Source of the DNA: an uncultured Clostridia bacterium
Lineage (GTDB): Bacteria > Bacillota > Clostridia > Christensenellales > Pumilibacteraceae
Length of the DNA: 64,000 bases
Assembly (NCBI GenBank): GCA_947089425.1
Contig: CAMUKG010000008.1
Coordinates: 22,464-86,463, forward strand
Direction: 5' to 3'
Shown here: positions 1 to 8,954 of the stretch, in pieces
Layout: every line of letters begins with the position of its first letter
Numbering within the stretch: position 1 is the first letter of the stretch
Notes under the pieces: model-generated
Databases searched by the model: none
Told to the model about the DNA's origin: nothing
What the model saw: only the letters and a program-made list of their open reading frames with translations
Program-made: the position numbers and the translations under genes

Positions 1-390
1 GGCGACGACGAGAGAAAGGCGCTCATGCACGGTCCCACTTTTATGGGCAACGCGCTTGCGTGCAGTGCGGCTCTCGTATCGATTGAGCTGTTCGAAAGCG
101 AAAATTATATCGAAAAAATCAAGCGCATCGAGCAAATTTGCAAGAGCGAACTTGCCGATTTGCAAGACTCGCGAATACGCGAAGTTCGCGTGCTCGGCGG
201 GTGCGCGTGCGTAGAGGTGCGCGAGCCCTCGTCTCTTAGCGGCTTTAAAGAGTTTGCCGCTCGCAAAGGAGTGTTCAGTCGCCCGTTCGGAACGACATTG
301 TATTCTATGGTGCCGTATATTATAAACGACGAACAGCTTAAAACGGTACTCGGCGTAATGAAAGATTGGTTTTGTAAAGGTCGGCTATAA
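1..390 (+). CDS. bioA: Adenosylmethionine-8-amino-7-oxononanoate aminotransferase, C-terminal part (5' truncated by window edge)
   Basis: The frame is open from base 1 and ends at TAA 388-390, so only about the last 129 residues are present. The segment MHGPTFMGNALACSAAL (codons from base 25) matches the HGPTFMGNPLAC signature of BioA, the PLP-dependent class III transaminase that makes 7,8-diaminopelargonate in biotin synthesis, using S-adenosylmethionine as amino donor. The tail (RPFGTTLYSMVPYIINDEQL) also fits the BioA C-terminus. The PLP lysine lies upstream of the window. Other class III transaminases are possible, but HGPTFMGN is fairly specific. A strong hairpin terminator follows, so the gene ends its transcription unit. 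Confidence 0.85.
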   Translation, partial: GDDERKALMHGPTFMGNALACSAALVSIELFESENYIEKIKRIEQICKSELADLQDSRIREVRVLGGCACVEVREPSSLSGFKEFAARKGVFSRPFGTTLYSMVPYIINDEQLKTVLGVMKDWFCKGRL

Positions 391-408
391 ATTTAACGAA
401 CCGCCTTA

Positions 409-450
409 TGCAACTCGAACATATTAAAAAGTGTTCGGGTTGCATTTTTT
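409..450 (+). terminator. Rho-independent terminator of bioA
   Basis: A 13-bp near-perfect stem (TGCAACTCGAACA pairing with TGTTCGGGTTGCA, one G-T wobble) has a 10-nt loop and is followed directly by TTTTTT. It starts 19 bases after the bioA stop. Confidence 0.92.
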
Positions 451-644
451 ATTTTGTTACAAAAAACACAAAAAATTCTCGCTTCTTTTGCTTGACTTAT
501 TTTCCATAAAACACGAAATAACAAGGCGAGCAGATTATAATAGGTCTTGTTTGCCAAGTACTGTTACAATATAAATTGCTTTGCCGATTAAATAACGCTG
601 CGAGTGCGGAAGTGATTTAAAAGTATAGCGGCAAAAATTTTGGA
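451..644. other. AT-rich intergenic segment, no gene seen
   Basis: About 190 bases lie between the bioA terminator and the araC-type gene's terminator. No open frame with a ribosome site is visible. A TATAAT-like hexamer near 536 has no -35 at a usable distance. I see nothing functional here. Confidence 0.5.
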
Positions 645-673
645 ACACATTAAAAGCAAGGCTTTTAATGTGT
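645..673 (-). terminator. Terminator hairpin overlapping the end of the AraC-family gene
   Basis: ACACATTAAAAGC and GCTTTTAATGTGT form a perfect 13-bp stem around AAG. The stop codon of the minus-strand gene (665-667) lies inside the stem. The U-tract on the minus strand is weak (CCAAAATTTTT); the plus strand ends in TTTTG. Confidence 0.7.
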
Positions 674-1615
674 TTTGTCTTGAATTTGAGACATATTCAT
701 GCCGGTGGGCGTGTTCACGGAGGAGTTTGTTTTAAATTGAGCGCGATAGTGCGACGGCGTTATTTGAAAAGTCTTTTTGAAAAGGTGGTTAAAATGCGAA
801 AGAGAGGAAAAACCTATTTCACTGCAAATTTCGAGCGTTGTTAAATTTGTGAAACGCAGTCGGTCTTGCGCGTGCAAAAGCTTTAAATTAAGCATGTAGT
901 TGTTTAGAGTTTTGTTGGTATACTTTTTAAAAAGATGGGCGAGGCGCGAATACGAAAACGGAGTGAGTCGAGTTATTTCTCGCGCCGATAACAAATAAGC
1001 GCCCGGTTTATTTAGCTCGTTCAAAAGATTTTTAAGCCATGCGGGAGTCGAATCGGGTTCTGCGAAGTTTTGTTCGAAAAACGTTTGGAGCAAAGAAGAA
1101 AAAACTACTTTTGCATGAAACACGTTCTGTTCTATGTTTTCGCTGTCGGTCACAGTTTGCAATGCAAGCATTTTGTAAAAAAGATTTTGCAGTTGCGGCT
1201 CCGAAAGTTTGAATTTTAGCGGAAGAGCGCCGCTTTCGAATTTGTCGTAAAGTTTTTCGCCGTAGACCGAAAGATAGCGTTTCAAAAAGTCGCTTTTAAT
1301 TAAAAAGTTAATTTGTTGATAGTCTTTGGTAGTCGCGCGCGAAAACGAATGAAGGTCGTCGGGGCGAATGAGTTGCGCGTCGCCGCGTTCGCACGAGTAT
1401 TCTTTGCCGTTTAGCGAGTGCACAACAGTTCCTTCCACAATAATAAACAGCTCCCAATGATTGTGCGTGTGAGGCGCGTTAAAATCGGAATGACTCCAAG
1501 TGAAAGCCAAATCGCAATCGCCCCACGGCGAGGAAAACAGGAAGTCCGCTACGTTCACTTTTCGGTCGCGCGGCACGGCTATGTCGGTGAAAATCGGTTT
1601 TTCGAAAGAATCCAT
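665..1615 (-). CDS. AraC-family transcriptional regulator of the adjacent glycan locus
   Basis: A 316-residue protein with the usual AraC layout. An N-terminal cupin-like sensor (about residues 40-110, including HTHNHWELFIIVEGTV) precedes a C-terminal double helix-turn-helix (about 205-305, with LAHLFKKYTNKTLNNYML and ICSEIGFSSLSHFNHLFKK). HxH in the cupin is typical of sugar-sensing AraC proteins. It is divergent from the long glycan operon starting at 1785, so it most likely activates that operon on binding a sugar. Its own promoter places transcription start at or next to the ATG (1613-1615), so the mRNA appears leaderless and no Shine-Dalgarno is seen. The ligand is unknown. Confidence 0.9.
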   Translation of the reverse strand: MDSFEKPIFTDIAVPRDRKVNVADFLFSSPWGDCDLAFTWSHSDFNAPHTHNHWELFIIVEGTVVHSLNGKEYSCERGDAQLIRPDDLHSFSRATTKDYQQINFLIKSDFLKRYLSVYGEKLYDKFESGALPLKFKLSEPQLQNLFYKMLALQTVTDSENIEQNVFHAKVVFSSLLQTFFEQNFAEPDSTPAWLKNLLNELNKPGAYLLSAREITRLTPFSYSRLAHLFKKYTNKTLNNYMLNLKLLHAQDRLRFTNLTTLEICSEIGFSSLSHFNHLFKKTFQITPSHYRAQFKTNSSVNTPTGMNMSQIQDKTH

Positions 1616-1622
1616 CGCCTAT

Positions 1623-1651
1623 ATAATAGCAAAAGCGAGCCGTTGTGTCAA
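1623..1651 (-). promoter_or_regulatory. Promoter of the AraC-family gene, implying a leaderless mRNA
   Basis: On the minus strand TTGACA (1646-1651) and TATTAT (1623-1628) are separated by 17 bases, with an extended TGC before the -10. The start codon begins 7 bases after the -10, so transcription would start at about the A of ATG. Confidence 0.75.
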
Positions 1652-1742
1652 TAAGGCAAGAGAAAAACGCAAATAAAACTATAAAAATAAGAGAATATCG
1701 CAAATAAATTATGAAATAAAACAAGAAATAGCGCGTTTTCGG

Positions 1743-1751
1743 TGATAAAAT
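1743..1751 (+). promoter_or_regulatory. Extended -10 of the glycan operon, probably activator dependent
   Basis: TGATAAAAT lies 34 bases before the ATG at 1785. The expected -35 position (about 1723-1728) reads AAGAAA and matches nothing. AAATAAAAC occurs upstream as a direct repeat at 1671-1679 and 1714-1722. A good extended -10 without a -35, next to an AraC gene, suggests a regulated promoter. Confidence 0.5.
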
Positions 1752-1784
1752 ATAGGTAAGTTCAAAAGAGAGGAAGCGGTTATT

Positions 1785-2387
1785 ATGAAATTACGGAAAA
1801 GGTTGAACATGCTAACGATGCTCGCGGCGGCGATAATTTTCGCGCTATTGTCGGGTTGCGCGAGCAAAACACCCGCACCCGCGCCCAAGCCCTCTCCCGA
1901 AGTGCCGGCGCCGCCCGCCGAAATAGAATATAACTACGTAATCACCGGCGCCCGCGATTTTTATGTGAATACTTCGGCAACCGCCGCATCGCTCGACTTA
2001 TCGGGGATTTACGCGACGCGCGCAAACGACGGCGGCAAATACGACGTAACGGCTGATTTTTCGGCTGTAACGTTCGGAACGAAAGGAAAGTATTCCGCAG
2101 TTTATTCGTGCGGAAATAGCAAAACGGAAAAGAGCGTTTATATATACGACAAAACTGCTCCCGTAATATCGGGCGCCGTTTCCAAAAACGTCGCGCTCGG
2201 TTATAATCCGCTCGGCGGAGTTTCGGCTACCGACCAATTCGGATTTTCGGTTACGGTGAATTACGCTATCGAATCGGACGGTAACGCCGTGCAAAAGCTT
2301 CAAACGGGGCAAAATAACGTTACTTACACGGCGAGCGACCTTGCGGGCAACACAGCGAGCGTTACCGTTGTGTTCACTGTTGCATGA
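1785..2387 (+). CDS. Small lipoprotein with an HYR/Ig-like domain
   Basis: A 200-residue protein whose N-terminal basic stretch and hydrophobic core end in LLSGCASK, a clear lipobox (Cys near 25), followed by a Pro/Ala-rich linker (residues 30-46). The rest is one or two beta-sandwich modules with the pattern KTEKSVYIYDKTAPVISG and the closing VTYTASDLAGNTASVTVVFTV, as in HYR/bacterial Ig-like domains. It should be anchored to the outer face of the membrane. It is the first gene of the glycan operon, preceded by GAGAGGAAG. Its role, such as substrate capture or display, cannot be read from sequence. Confidence 0.8.
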   Translation: MKLRKRLNMLTMLAAAIIFALLSGCASKTPAPAPKPSPEVPAPPAEIEYNYVITGARDFYVNTSATAASLDLSGIYATRANDGGKYDVTADFSAVTFGTKGKYSAVYSCGNSKTEKSVYIYDKTAPVISGAVSKNVALGYNPLGGVSATDQFGFSVTVNYAIESDGNAVQKLQTGQNNVTYTASDLAGNTASVTVVFTVA

Positions 2388-2465
2388 GTTGCTTTATAAG
2401 ATATTATTTCGTTTGCGAAAACGCGACGGAAAATATAAAAAAAATCTCGTAACGGAGGAAAAGAG

Positions 2466-5267
2466 ATGAAAAAGTTAAAAATATTACTGCTTATGCTCCT
2501 TGTGGGCGCGTTGATTGCGTTTGCAATCGGTTGCGGAGGAAACGACAACGCCGGCACGGGAGACAACCCGAACACCCCGCCGATAGATAATACGGGTGAC
2601 ACTGAAAAGCCCGAACCCGAGAAGCTCGATATAGGCGTTATGTTCGGCGACGACGTTGCAACCGACGGCAAACTTACAATCGACTACAAAAACGCTCTCG
2701 CGGGAATAGCGTTTTTCGATAAGAGTTCCGCCGAGCAAGACTACATAACGAAAGAGCTTACTGCGCTCACAGTGAACGGGACCGCCATAGATTCGGAGAA
2801 TTATGTTTACGACGCGGGGCTTTTGGAATTCGAGCCCGATTATTTGCTTTCGCTCACGCTCGACACCGAATATTCTGTTAAAGCGACTTTCGGCATCGAC
2901 GAAGCGGAATTTAAAATGACGCTCGCCGACGCTCTGACTCCCGCATATACTTATGCCGACACGCTCATTAAAGACGTGTATTTGCTCGGCGGCGAGGTGT
3001 CGCTTCCTACGGCAACCAAGTCGCCCGCATCGATTCAAAACACGAAAGTCGAGTATTCGCTCGTAAATTCGGCGGGCGCCGCTCTCACGGTTGAAAACAA
3101 TAAGTTTACGGCAAGCGTTGCCGACCGCTATACCTACACCGCAACATTCTATAAAAACAACGCGGTGGAAGAGAGCAAAACTCGTAGTTTTTCGGTTATA
3201 GACCCCGAGACCGCGAACCTTGCGTCAGAACATGTTGCCGTAGTTCTCGGCGGCGCCTACGACGCAACCGAGCAAGCCGCTCGCTTTACGGGCAACAACA
3301 CGCTTTCGCTTGTCGAACTCGATTCGGCATATAAGTTCGTTCGTATAGAATACAAGGGCAAAGGCTCCGTGACGTTCGATAAAAAGGACGGAGAAACGGT
3401 TATTCCCGACACCACAGTTCTCGACAGCGCTGAATATAAAACCGTGTGGCTCGAAACTTCTTTTATAAACACCGTCAAGATAGAGGCGACCGAAAATTTG
3501 TTTATAAAATCGTTCACCGTTTCGCAAACGTCGGCTTTTAACGCATACGACGTCGAAAACGTGAATTTTGCGGGTAAAGATTTGCTTCCGTATTGGCAAT
3601 ACGGCGGAAACTTCGTTCCTTCTTTCGACGAAGAGAAGAATGCCATGATTCTTCCCCAAAACGTAAACAGCCACGTTTACGCATTGCGTAGGCGCATTAT
3701 AAAAACAGCCTACGACAACGGTTTTAAGTATCTTGTAATCGGCTACAAAGGTGCGGGCACCACTCGCGTGTTTAACGACGCTACGGGCGATTGGGGTGGG
3801 TTTTCTAAGGATTTGCCCGCGAGCGCCGACGCGCAACGGCGTATCTCATTTAATCTTGACGTTGCGGCAAATACGGCTGCCGTAGATTTGACTTCGGGCT
3901 TCTCGTTTATCGTGAACGACACTGATATAGAACTTTATGAATTTAAGTTCTATACGAAAGACGTCGTTGTTATCGAAGCGGGTATATATAACGACGCTAA
4001 CATTGCCGAAAAGGGAATGGAGAACGTTTGGGTTGGCGGCGCCGTTTACGATAATCAAGCTTTGGCTATGACGTTCGCCGCAGGAAAGACTTATGTTTTC
4101 GGAGAGGAAGCTCTCGACAAAGCGCAACATAAGGGCGCGAAAAAAGCTCTCGGCATAATTCTCAAAGGCTCGGGCAAAGTGCAAATTTTTGCCGCCGACA
4201 ACGCTGCCGCTTCGGTGGAAGTTGCGGTTAATTCCAACGATTACGTTTCAAAACTCTTGCTGTTCGGCGACTTTGCGTTCACAGCCGAATCTTATATAGC
4301 TGTGGTTCCCGAAGGCGAAAGCGGGCTCGCGGTGCGCTCGATGTGGTTTACCGATAACGTTTCGGAAGAAATAGCAAATCAGCTTGCGGCGAACCTCGTT
4401 TCCGAAAGTTTTGTTGCAAAATGGGAAAACTGGGGTAACGAAAACACGACTTACGATTCCGCCGAAAACGCGCTGAAATTTACGGGTAACGTAGGTAGCG
4501 CTATTCCTCGCTTGACTACGGCGGCAGTTCTCGAAGCAAGCCGCGCGGGCTATGACGCCGTTAAGTTTGTGGCGAAAGGAAGATTCGCTCTATACATGTT
4601 TAACAGCGAGTGGAATAGGTTGGGAAGCTTAGACGCGTTCAATATTTACGATAATTATTCGACCGACGAATACGTTACGGGATTGATTGTTTTCGAGGGA
4701 ATAACCGATAAATTCTCGGCAAACACAAACTTAGGTATGTGGACGGGTTCGGGCGACTCGTATATAAAGAGCATGGAATTCGTTCGCAAAAAAGACTTAA
4801 TCGCGTCCGCTCCCCAAAACGTTCGCAACGTTTTCGAAGAGGGAGCAAACCTTGCCGCCGAAGAGTATAAAGATTTTTGGAACGTAACCGATAAAGCATC
4901 AGTCGAATATATCGATTCGGCGCTTAAAATAACGTTCGAGCAAGGACGAAACTCGTTGGCGTTCGCGCTCAAAGATTGGCAAATGTATGCAATACTTTTC
5001 GGCAAAACCAAATTTGTTTGGTCGTATGCCGCGGAAGGTTCGAACGCAAGCGATATAAGAATTAAATATACGCATAACTATCAAGCCGACAAAGCCGTTG
5101 TCGAGAGCATAAACGGGCAGGGAAAACAAGTGGTTGTAGAAGAGGAAACGATTCGCGTAACCGAATGCGAGTTGCGGCTTGGAGGAGTTACTCAAACAAT
5201 CAGTATCGAAAATAACAATCAAACCGCTTCCAGAACGTATACTCTCACAGATTTTCATTTCGAATAA
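2466..5267 (+). CDS. Large lipoprotein with repeated carbohydrate-binding-like modules
   Basis: A 933-residue protein with signal peptide and lipobox FAIGCGG (Cys about 23), then an acidic/Pro linker. The first 250 residues look Ig-like. The remainder holds about four or five units of 110-140 residues, each opening with a motif like LVSESFVAKWENWG or LAAEEYKDFWNVT and containing an ALKFTG-type strand, resembling jelly-roll carbohydrate-binding domains. No catalytic motif is visible. Its place just before the ABC substrate-binding protein suggests it holds glycan at the cell surface. That function is inference; the secretion signal and modular repeats are seen. AGGAGG-like site at 2454-2460. 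Confidence 0.75.
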   Translation: MKKLKILLLMLLVGALIAFAIGCGGNDNAGTGDNPNTPPIDNTGDTEKPEPEKLDIGVMFGDDVATDGKLTIDYKNALAGIAFFDKSSAEQDYITKELTALTVNGTAIDSENYVYDAGLLEFEPDYLLSLTLDTEYSVKATFGIDEAEFKMTLADALTPAYTYADTLIKDVYLLGGEVSLPTATKSPASIQNTKVEYSLVNSAGAALTVENNKFTASVADRYTYTATFYKNNAVEESKTRSFSVIDPETANLASEHVAVVLGGAYDATEQAARFTGNNTLSLVELDSAYKFVRIEYKGKGSVTFDKKDGETVIPDTTVLDSAEYKTVWLETSFINTVKIEATENLFIKSFTVSQTSAFNAYDVENVNFAGKDLLPYWQYGGNFVPSFDEEKNAMILPQNVNSHVYALRRRIIKTAYDNGFKYLVIGYKGAGTTRVFNDATGDWGGFSKDLPASADAQRRISFNLDVAANTAAVDLTSGFSFIVNDTDIELYEFKFYTKDVVVIEAGIYNDANIAEKGMENVWVGGAVYDNQALAMTFAAGKTYVFGEEALDKAQHKGAKKALGIILKGSGKVQIFAADNAAASVEVAVNSNDYVSKLLLFGDFAFTAESYIAVVPEGESGLAVRSMWFTDNVSEEIANQLAANLVSESFVAKWENWGNENTTYDSAENALKFTGNVGSAIPRLTTAAVLEASRAGYDAVKFVAKGRFALYMFNSEWNRLGSLDAFNIYDNYSTDEYVTGLIVFEGITDKFSANTNLGMWTGSGDSYIKSMEFVRKKDLIASAPQNVRNVFEEGANLAAEEYKDFWNVTDKASVEYIDSALKITFEQGRNSLAFALKDWQMYAILFGKTKFVWSYAAEGSNASDIRIKYTHNYQADKAVVESINGQGKQVVVEEETIRVTECELRLGGVTQTISIENNNQTASRTYTLTDFHFE

Positions 5268-5289
5268 AACATAAAACAAATGTTGCATT

Positions 5290-5313
5290 GCGGCGGCGCG
5301 TGCGCGTCGCCGC
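5290..5313 (+). other. GC-rich intercistronic hairpin
   Basis: GCGGCGGCGCG and CGCGTCGCCGC face each other around a minimal loop, giving a stem of about ten pairs with one G-T. No T-run follows, so it is not a terminator. It sits just ahead of the substrate-binding protein gene, where transcript-stabilising or processing hairpins are common. Confidence 0.55.
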
Positions 5314-5343
5314 TTGCGCATACCACTGTTAGGAGAAACCTTT

Positions 5344-7116
5344 ATGAAAAAAATTGTTTGCTGTTTGCTTGCGACGCTTTTCGGATTTGCCGCATTAGGG
5401 TGCACGGGAGCCGCGTCCGACCCCGACGACATTATTCAAACAATTGACCGCGATAAAGAACAGATTTATGTCAGCGTTTACAACGGCGGCACGGGTACGC
5501 GATGGATAAAGCAGGCGGCGGAAGAATTTAATTCCGACGAAGAAAAATATCAAGTGTATATTCTCGACGGAAAATCGAGCGCCACCGAAATTATCGACGC
5601 CGTTTCTACCGGCTCGACCAACGGAGTGTCGTGCTATTTTTCGGTTGACGCGGCTTTTCAGGAACTCATATACACAGATAAGCTCGTAGACCTTTCTCCT
5701 CTTCTTGAAAGAACGGCGAGCGGCGAGACGCGCACAATAGGCGACAAACTCAAACAAAAAGAGAGTTGGCTCGAACTCGCTTCCAAAAACGGCGACGGGT
5801 GCTATCTTTTGCCGTATAGCGACAGTGTGGGCGGACTTGTTTTCGACTTTGACGATTTCGTTTCGAACGGTTGGCTTTCTTATGCCGACGGCAACGATTC
5901 CGCAGTGACCGACAAACTAATCGCGCAGGGGATAGAGTTCGAAAATCAAAACGGCAGACTTTTTTATAAAAGCGGCGGCACGGGCGTGTATTTCGAGGCG
6001 GGCGAAAGAATTTTGCACGCAGGCAAAGACGGCAAATTCGGCACGTACGACGACGGTCAGCCTCAAACCGTAGCCGAATGGAACAACATGCTCGGCAAAA
6101 TCAAATCGACGAGCGGTTCGTATCCGTTTATTTGGCCGGGAGACTTTTTGAGCTACACGGGCATGGTGCAAAACGCCGTGTTCGCTCAGCTTGCGGGAAT
6201 AGAGGCGTTTGAAAATTATTTTGCGTTTGACAGCAAAGGCAAAGAGGTGGAACTTCACGACGGCACCAAAAAGGTTATTACGCCCGACAACGGTTACGAT
6301 TATTTTAAAATGAAAGAGGTGTACCAAACAATCGAATTTATGAACACTTATTTCACGTCCGACAACGCGCATCCGTCGGTGAAAGGCAACACTTCGCACT
6401 ACGACGCGCAAAAGAACTTTCTTTACGCTCCCGTTTCCGACGGCAAAATAGCTAATTCGGCTATGATTTGCGAGGGAATTTGGTGGGAGAACGAAGCCAA
6501 AAAAAGTTCGTTCCCGCAAGTGGAGCAAATGGACCCCGAACGGGGCTACGGAAAACGCGATTACCGTTTTATGCTTTTGCCTAACCTCGACGGGCAAAAG
6601 GGAATAGACGGAGCGGGGCACGGCTCCGTAGTGGCGGGGCAAGACACGGGTTCGTTTTTCGTGGTTAAGGAGAAGAACACCGAGAAAACCGAAGTATTGC
6701 TCGACTTTTTGCTTGAAACTCTTTCGGACGATTGCCTTGAAAAATTCACTGCCGAAACTGGCGTTGTTCGCGCGTTCGATTACACCGTGTCGGAGGAAAA
6801 TTTGCAAAAAATGACTCTTTTTTCGCGTAACGTTTGGAAGATGTACAGCGACACCCAAAATATCGCGGTTGTGCGTCCGTTCCAAGAAAGGCTTAAAGCG
6901 CCCGTAGTGTTCGCCACCGACATATCGCTCGAAGGCGTCGTGTTCCCGTTTAACGACAGCGGCAAAATTATGGGTTCGGACACAGTAGTGGTGAGTTGGC
7001 TTGAAAAAGACAAATCGGTGCAACAGATTTTCGATATGGTGCAAAACAGCTTTTCGCCGTCCGCTTGGAAAGGTTATATGGATAGAGCGAGAGCGCAAGG
7101 TTTTTACGCCGCTTAA
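5344..7116 (+). CDS. ABC transporter sugar-binding lipoprotein (family 1 solute-binding protein)
   Basis: A 590-residue protein. ATG 5344 is chosen because AGGAGA (5331-5336) is well placed and the product then begins MKKIVCCLLATLF with lipobox AALGCTG (Cys 20). The mature part has the extracellular solute-binding fold of oligosaccharide importers (for example SVYNGGTGTRWIKQAAEEFN near the N-terminus), and is longer than the usual 420-450 residues, as in many Clostridia glycan importers. It is directly followed by two permease genes. It should deliver an oligosaccharide to them at the membrane. The sugar cannot be read from sequence; the GH2/GH3 context suggests a beta-linked oligosaccharide. 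Confidence 0.88.
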   Translation: MKKIVCCLLATLFGFAALGCTGAASDPDDIIQTIDRDKEQIYVSVYNGGTGTRWIKQAAEEFNSDEEKYQVYILDGKSSATEIIDAVSTGSTNGVSCYFSVDAAFQELIYTDKLVDLSPLLERTASGETRTIGDKLKQKESWLELASKNGDGCYLLPYSDSVGGLVFDFDDFVSNGWLSYADGNDSAVTDKLIAQGIEFENQNGRLFYKSGGTGVYFEAGERILHAGKDGKFGTYDDGQPQTVAEWNNMLGKIKSTSGSYPFIWPGDFLSYTGMVQNAVFAQLAGIEAFENYFAFDSKGKEVELHDGTKKVITPDNGYDYFKMKEVYQTIEFMNTYFTSDNAHPSVKGNTSHYDAQKNFLYAPVSDGKIANSAMICEGIWWENEAKKSSFPQVEQMDPERGYGKRDYRFMLLPNLDGQKGIDGAGHGSVVAGQDTGSFFVVKEKNTEKTEVLLDFLLETLSDDCLEKFTAETGVVRAFDYTVSEENLQKMTLFSRNVWKMYSDTQNIAVVRPFQERLKAPVVFATDISLEGVVFPFNDSGKIMGSDTVVVSWLEKDKSVQQIFDMVQNSFSPSAWKGYMDRARAQGFYAA

Positions 7117-7133
7117 ATATTTAGGAGAACACT

Positions 7134-8051
7134 TTGATAAAAACGAACAAACTTAAAAGGCAATGGCGAAAAAATCTGTTCGTGGGTAGCGTGCTCGTTT
7201 ATCCTTTGCTGTGCTTTCTCGTGTTCTACGTTTTCGTGAACGCCAATTCGATTATAATGGCGTTTCAAAAAATAGACGTGTACGGCAATAAAACTTTTTA
7301 CGGGCTTCAAAACTTTAAAGAATATTTGACGAAAATGTTCGGCGGAAGCGGTTCGCTTGTTGCCACGAGTATAAAAAACTCGCTTTTGATGTACGGCATA
7401 AACCTTGTAATCTGTTTGCCGCTTTACATTCTGTTTTCGTACATGCTATATAAAAAATGTCTTTTGCACAAAACAATTCGCTTTTTGGTTATGATACCGC
7501 AAGTGGTTTCGGCTTTCGTAATTTGCATGTTGTTTAAAAATTTCACCGGCGGAGCGCTTCCCGACCTAATGAAAACGCTCGGCGTTAAGAACTTCCCGAA
7601 CCTCTTGAAAGACGTTAAATGGATGTTTCCCACAAGTCTTTTCTACATGATATGGATTTCGTTTGCGGGTAGTCTCATAGTGTATCCGAACGCCATGAAA
7701 GAAATAGACGCGGGAATAACCGAGAGCGCGCAAATCGACGGTGTGGAAACAATGTGGCAAGAACTTCGCTACATTATTCTGCCGCTTATTTTCCCTACGC
7801 TGTCCACTTTCCTAATCACGGGTTTCGCGGGAATTTTCCTGAATTGCGGACCTCTAATCGAGTTCTATTTGTACGAAGCGGACACGAGCATATATAATAT
7901 GGGCTATTATTTCGTGTCTAAGGTTATGACGGGGAAGAAGATAGAATATCCCGAACTTGCGGCGGGCGGTCTCATTTTAACGCTCGTGTCGGCGCCTCTC
8001 ACTTATCTTGTGAAATTCGCGCTCGATAAGCTCGACCCTGTGGAGGATTAG
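7134..8051 (+). CDS. ABC sugar transporter permease (MalF/UgpA type)
   Basis: A 305-residue protein with six hydrophobic segments. The cytoplasmic EAA loop reads ESAQIDGVETMWQELRYIILPL (about residues 200-221), which contacts the ATPase. Translation starts at TTG 7134, with AGGAGA at 7123-7128 and no nearby in-frame ATG. It lies 17 bases after the substrate-binding protein and 3 bases before the second permease. It belongs to the carbohydrate uptake CUT1 group. No ATPase gene lies in the locus, so a shared MsmK-like ATPase is presumably used. Confidence 0.93.
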   Translation: MIKTNKLKRQWRKNLFVGSVLVYPLLCFLVFYVFVNANSIIMAFQKIDVYGNKTFYGLQNFKEYLTKMFGGSGSLVATSIKNSLLMYGINLVICLPLYILFSYMLYKKCLLHKTIRFLVMIPQVVSAFVICMLFKNFTGGALPDLMKTLGVKNFPNLLKDVKWMFPTSLFYMIWISFAGSLIVYPNAMKEIDAGITESAQIDGVETMWQELRYIILPLIFPTLSTFLITGFAGIFLNCGPLIEFYLYEADTSIYNMGYYFVSKVMTGKKIEYPELAAGGLILTLVSAPLTYLVKFALDKLDPVED

Positions 8052-8054
8052 CGC

Positions 8055-8954
8055 ATGGCAAAGAAAGGAACGAAAATAGCGCAAGGCGCGTTTAAAACGA
8101 TTTTGCTCGCGTTGATGCTCATATATTGCGTAAGCCTTATTTTCACGTTGGTGTGGATGCTATACACTTCGTTCAAATCCGAATTCGAGTATATTGTGGA
8201 CGCGTTCGCATTTCCCAAGCAAGCGGGAAAAATAGGTTTTTCCAACTACGTCGAAATGTTTAAAATCTTCGAAATGAAGACGTTGAAAAACGGGGCGGAA
8301 GTTGTGTATCGCTTTCCTCACATGTTCGGCTATTCGCTTATTTGGGCGCTTTTAACTTCGCTTGTGAACGTGTTTTTCACCACTTTGGTGGCTTACGTAG
8401 TGGCTAAATACAAATTTTTCGGGCGCAACTTTTTGTACGCTCTCGGCATATTCGTTATGATTACTCCCATTGTGGGCAACTTGCCGTCGGCAATGCAAGT
8501 TAAGCAAGCGCTCGGAGTGTATAATAACATTTGGCTCACTATTCTCACTTCGCCGCAAACTGTGTTTTCGGGAGTGCATTTCATGCTTATGCACGCGGCG
8601 TTTAAACACATATCGTGGAACTATGCCGAAGCCGCGTTTATCGACGGAGCGTCGCATTACAGAGTTATGTTTCAAATAATGTTTCCGCTCGTGCTTCCCA
8701 CTTGCGTCGTGCTTTACGTTTTGAACTTTTTGGGAGCGTGGAATGATTACAGTACGTTCATTATTTGGTTGCCGAGCTATCCTACGCTTGCTTACGGAAT
8801 GTTATACTTTCAGTCGCAATCGTCGAAATACGGAGCCACGATGCCCGTTATTATGGCGGGTTTCACAATAGTGGCTATTCCCAACATAGTGCTTTATTTG
8901 CTTTCTCAAAATTTGATTATGTCTAAATTTTCGGTCGGAGGACTCAAAGAATGA
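8055..8954 (+). CDS. ABC sugar transporter permease (MalG/UgpE type)
   Basis: A 299-residue protein with six membrane segments and the EAA loop YAEAAFIDGASHYRVMFQIM followed by FPLVLP (about residues 194-219), typical of the second CUT1 permease. It starts three bases after the previous stop, and its last four bases (ATGA) overlap the start of the next gene, so the genes are translationally coupled. With the preceding permease it forms the transmembrane channel of the oligosaccharide importer. Confidence 0.93.
   Translation: MAKKGTKIAQGAFKTILLALMLIYCVSLIFTLVWMLYTSFKSEFEYIVDAFAFPKQAGKIGFSNYVEMFKIFEMKTLKNGAEVVYRFPHMFGYSLIWALLTSLVNVFFTTLVAYVVAKYKFFGRNFLYALGIFVMITPIVGNLPSAMQVKQALGVYNNIWLTILTSPQTVFSGVHFMLMHAAFKHISWNYAEAAFIDGASHYRVMFQIMFPLVLPTCVVLYVLNFLGAWNDYSTFIIWLPSYPTLAYGMLYFQSQSSKYGATMPVIMAGFTIVAIPNIVLYLLSQNLIMSKFSVGGLKE

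Noticed and set aside
5917..7098. 393-codon open frame on the minus strand
   Set aside because: It lies fully antisense to the well-supported substrate-binding protein gene, has no ribosome site, and its His/Arg-rich composition is a codon-bias artefact. Similar long antisense frames (10106-10885, 41915-43834, 58419-59774) were dropped for the same reason.
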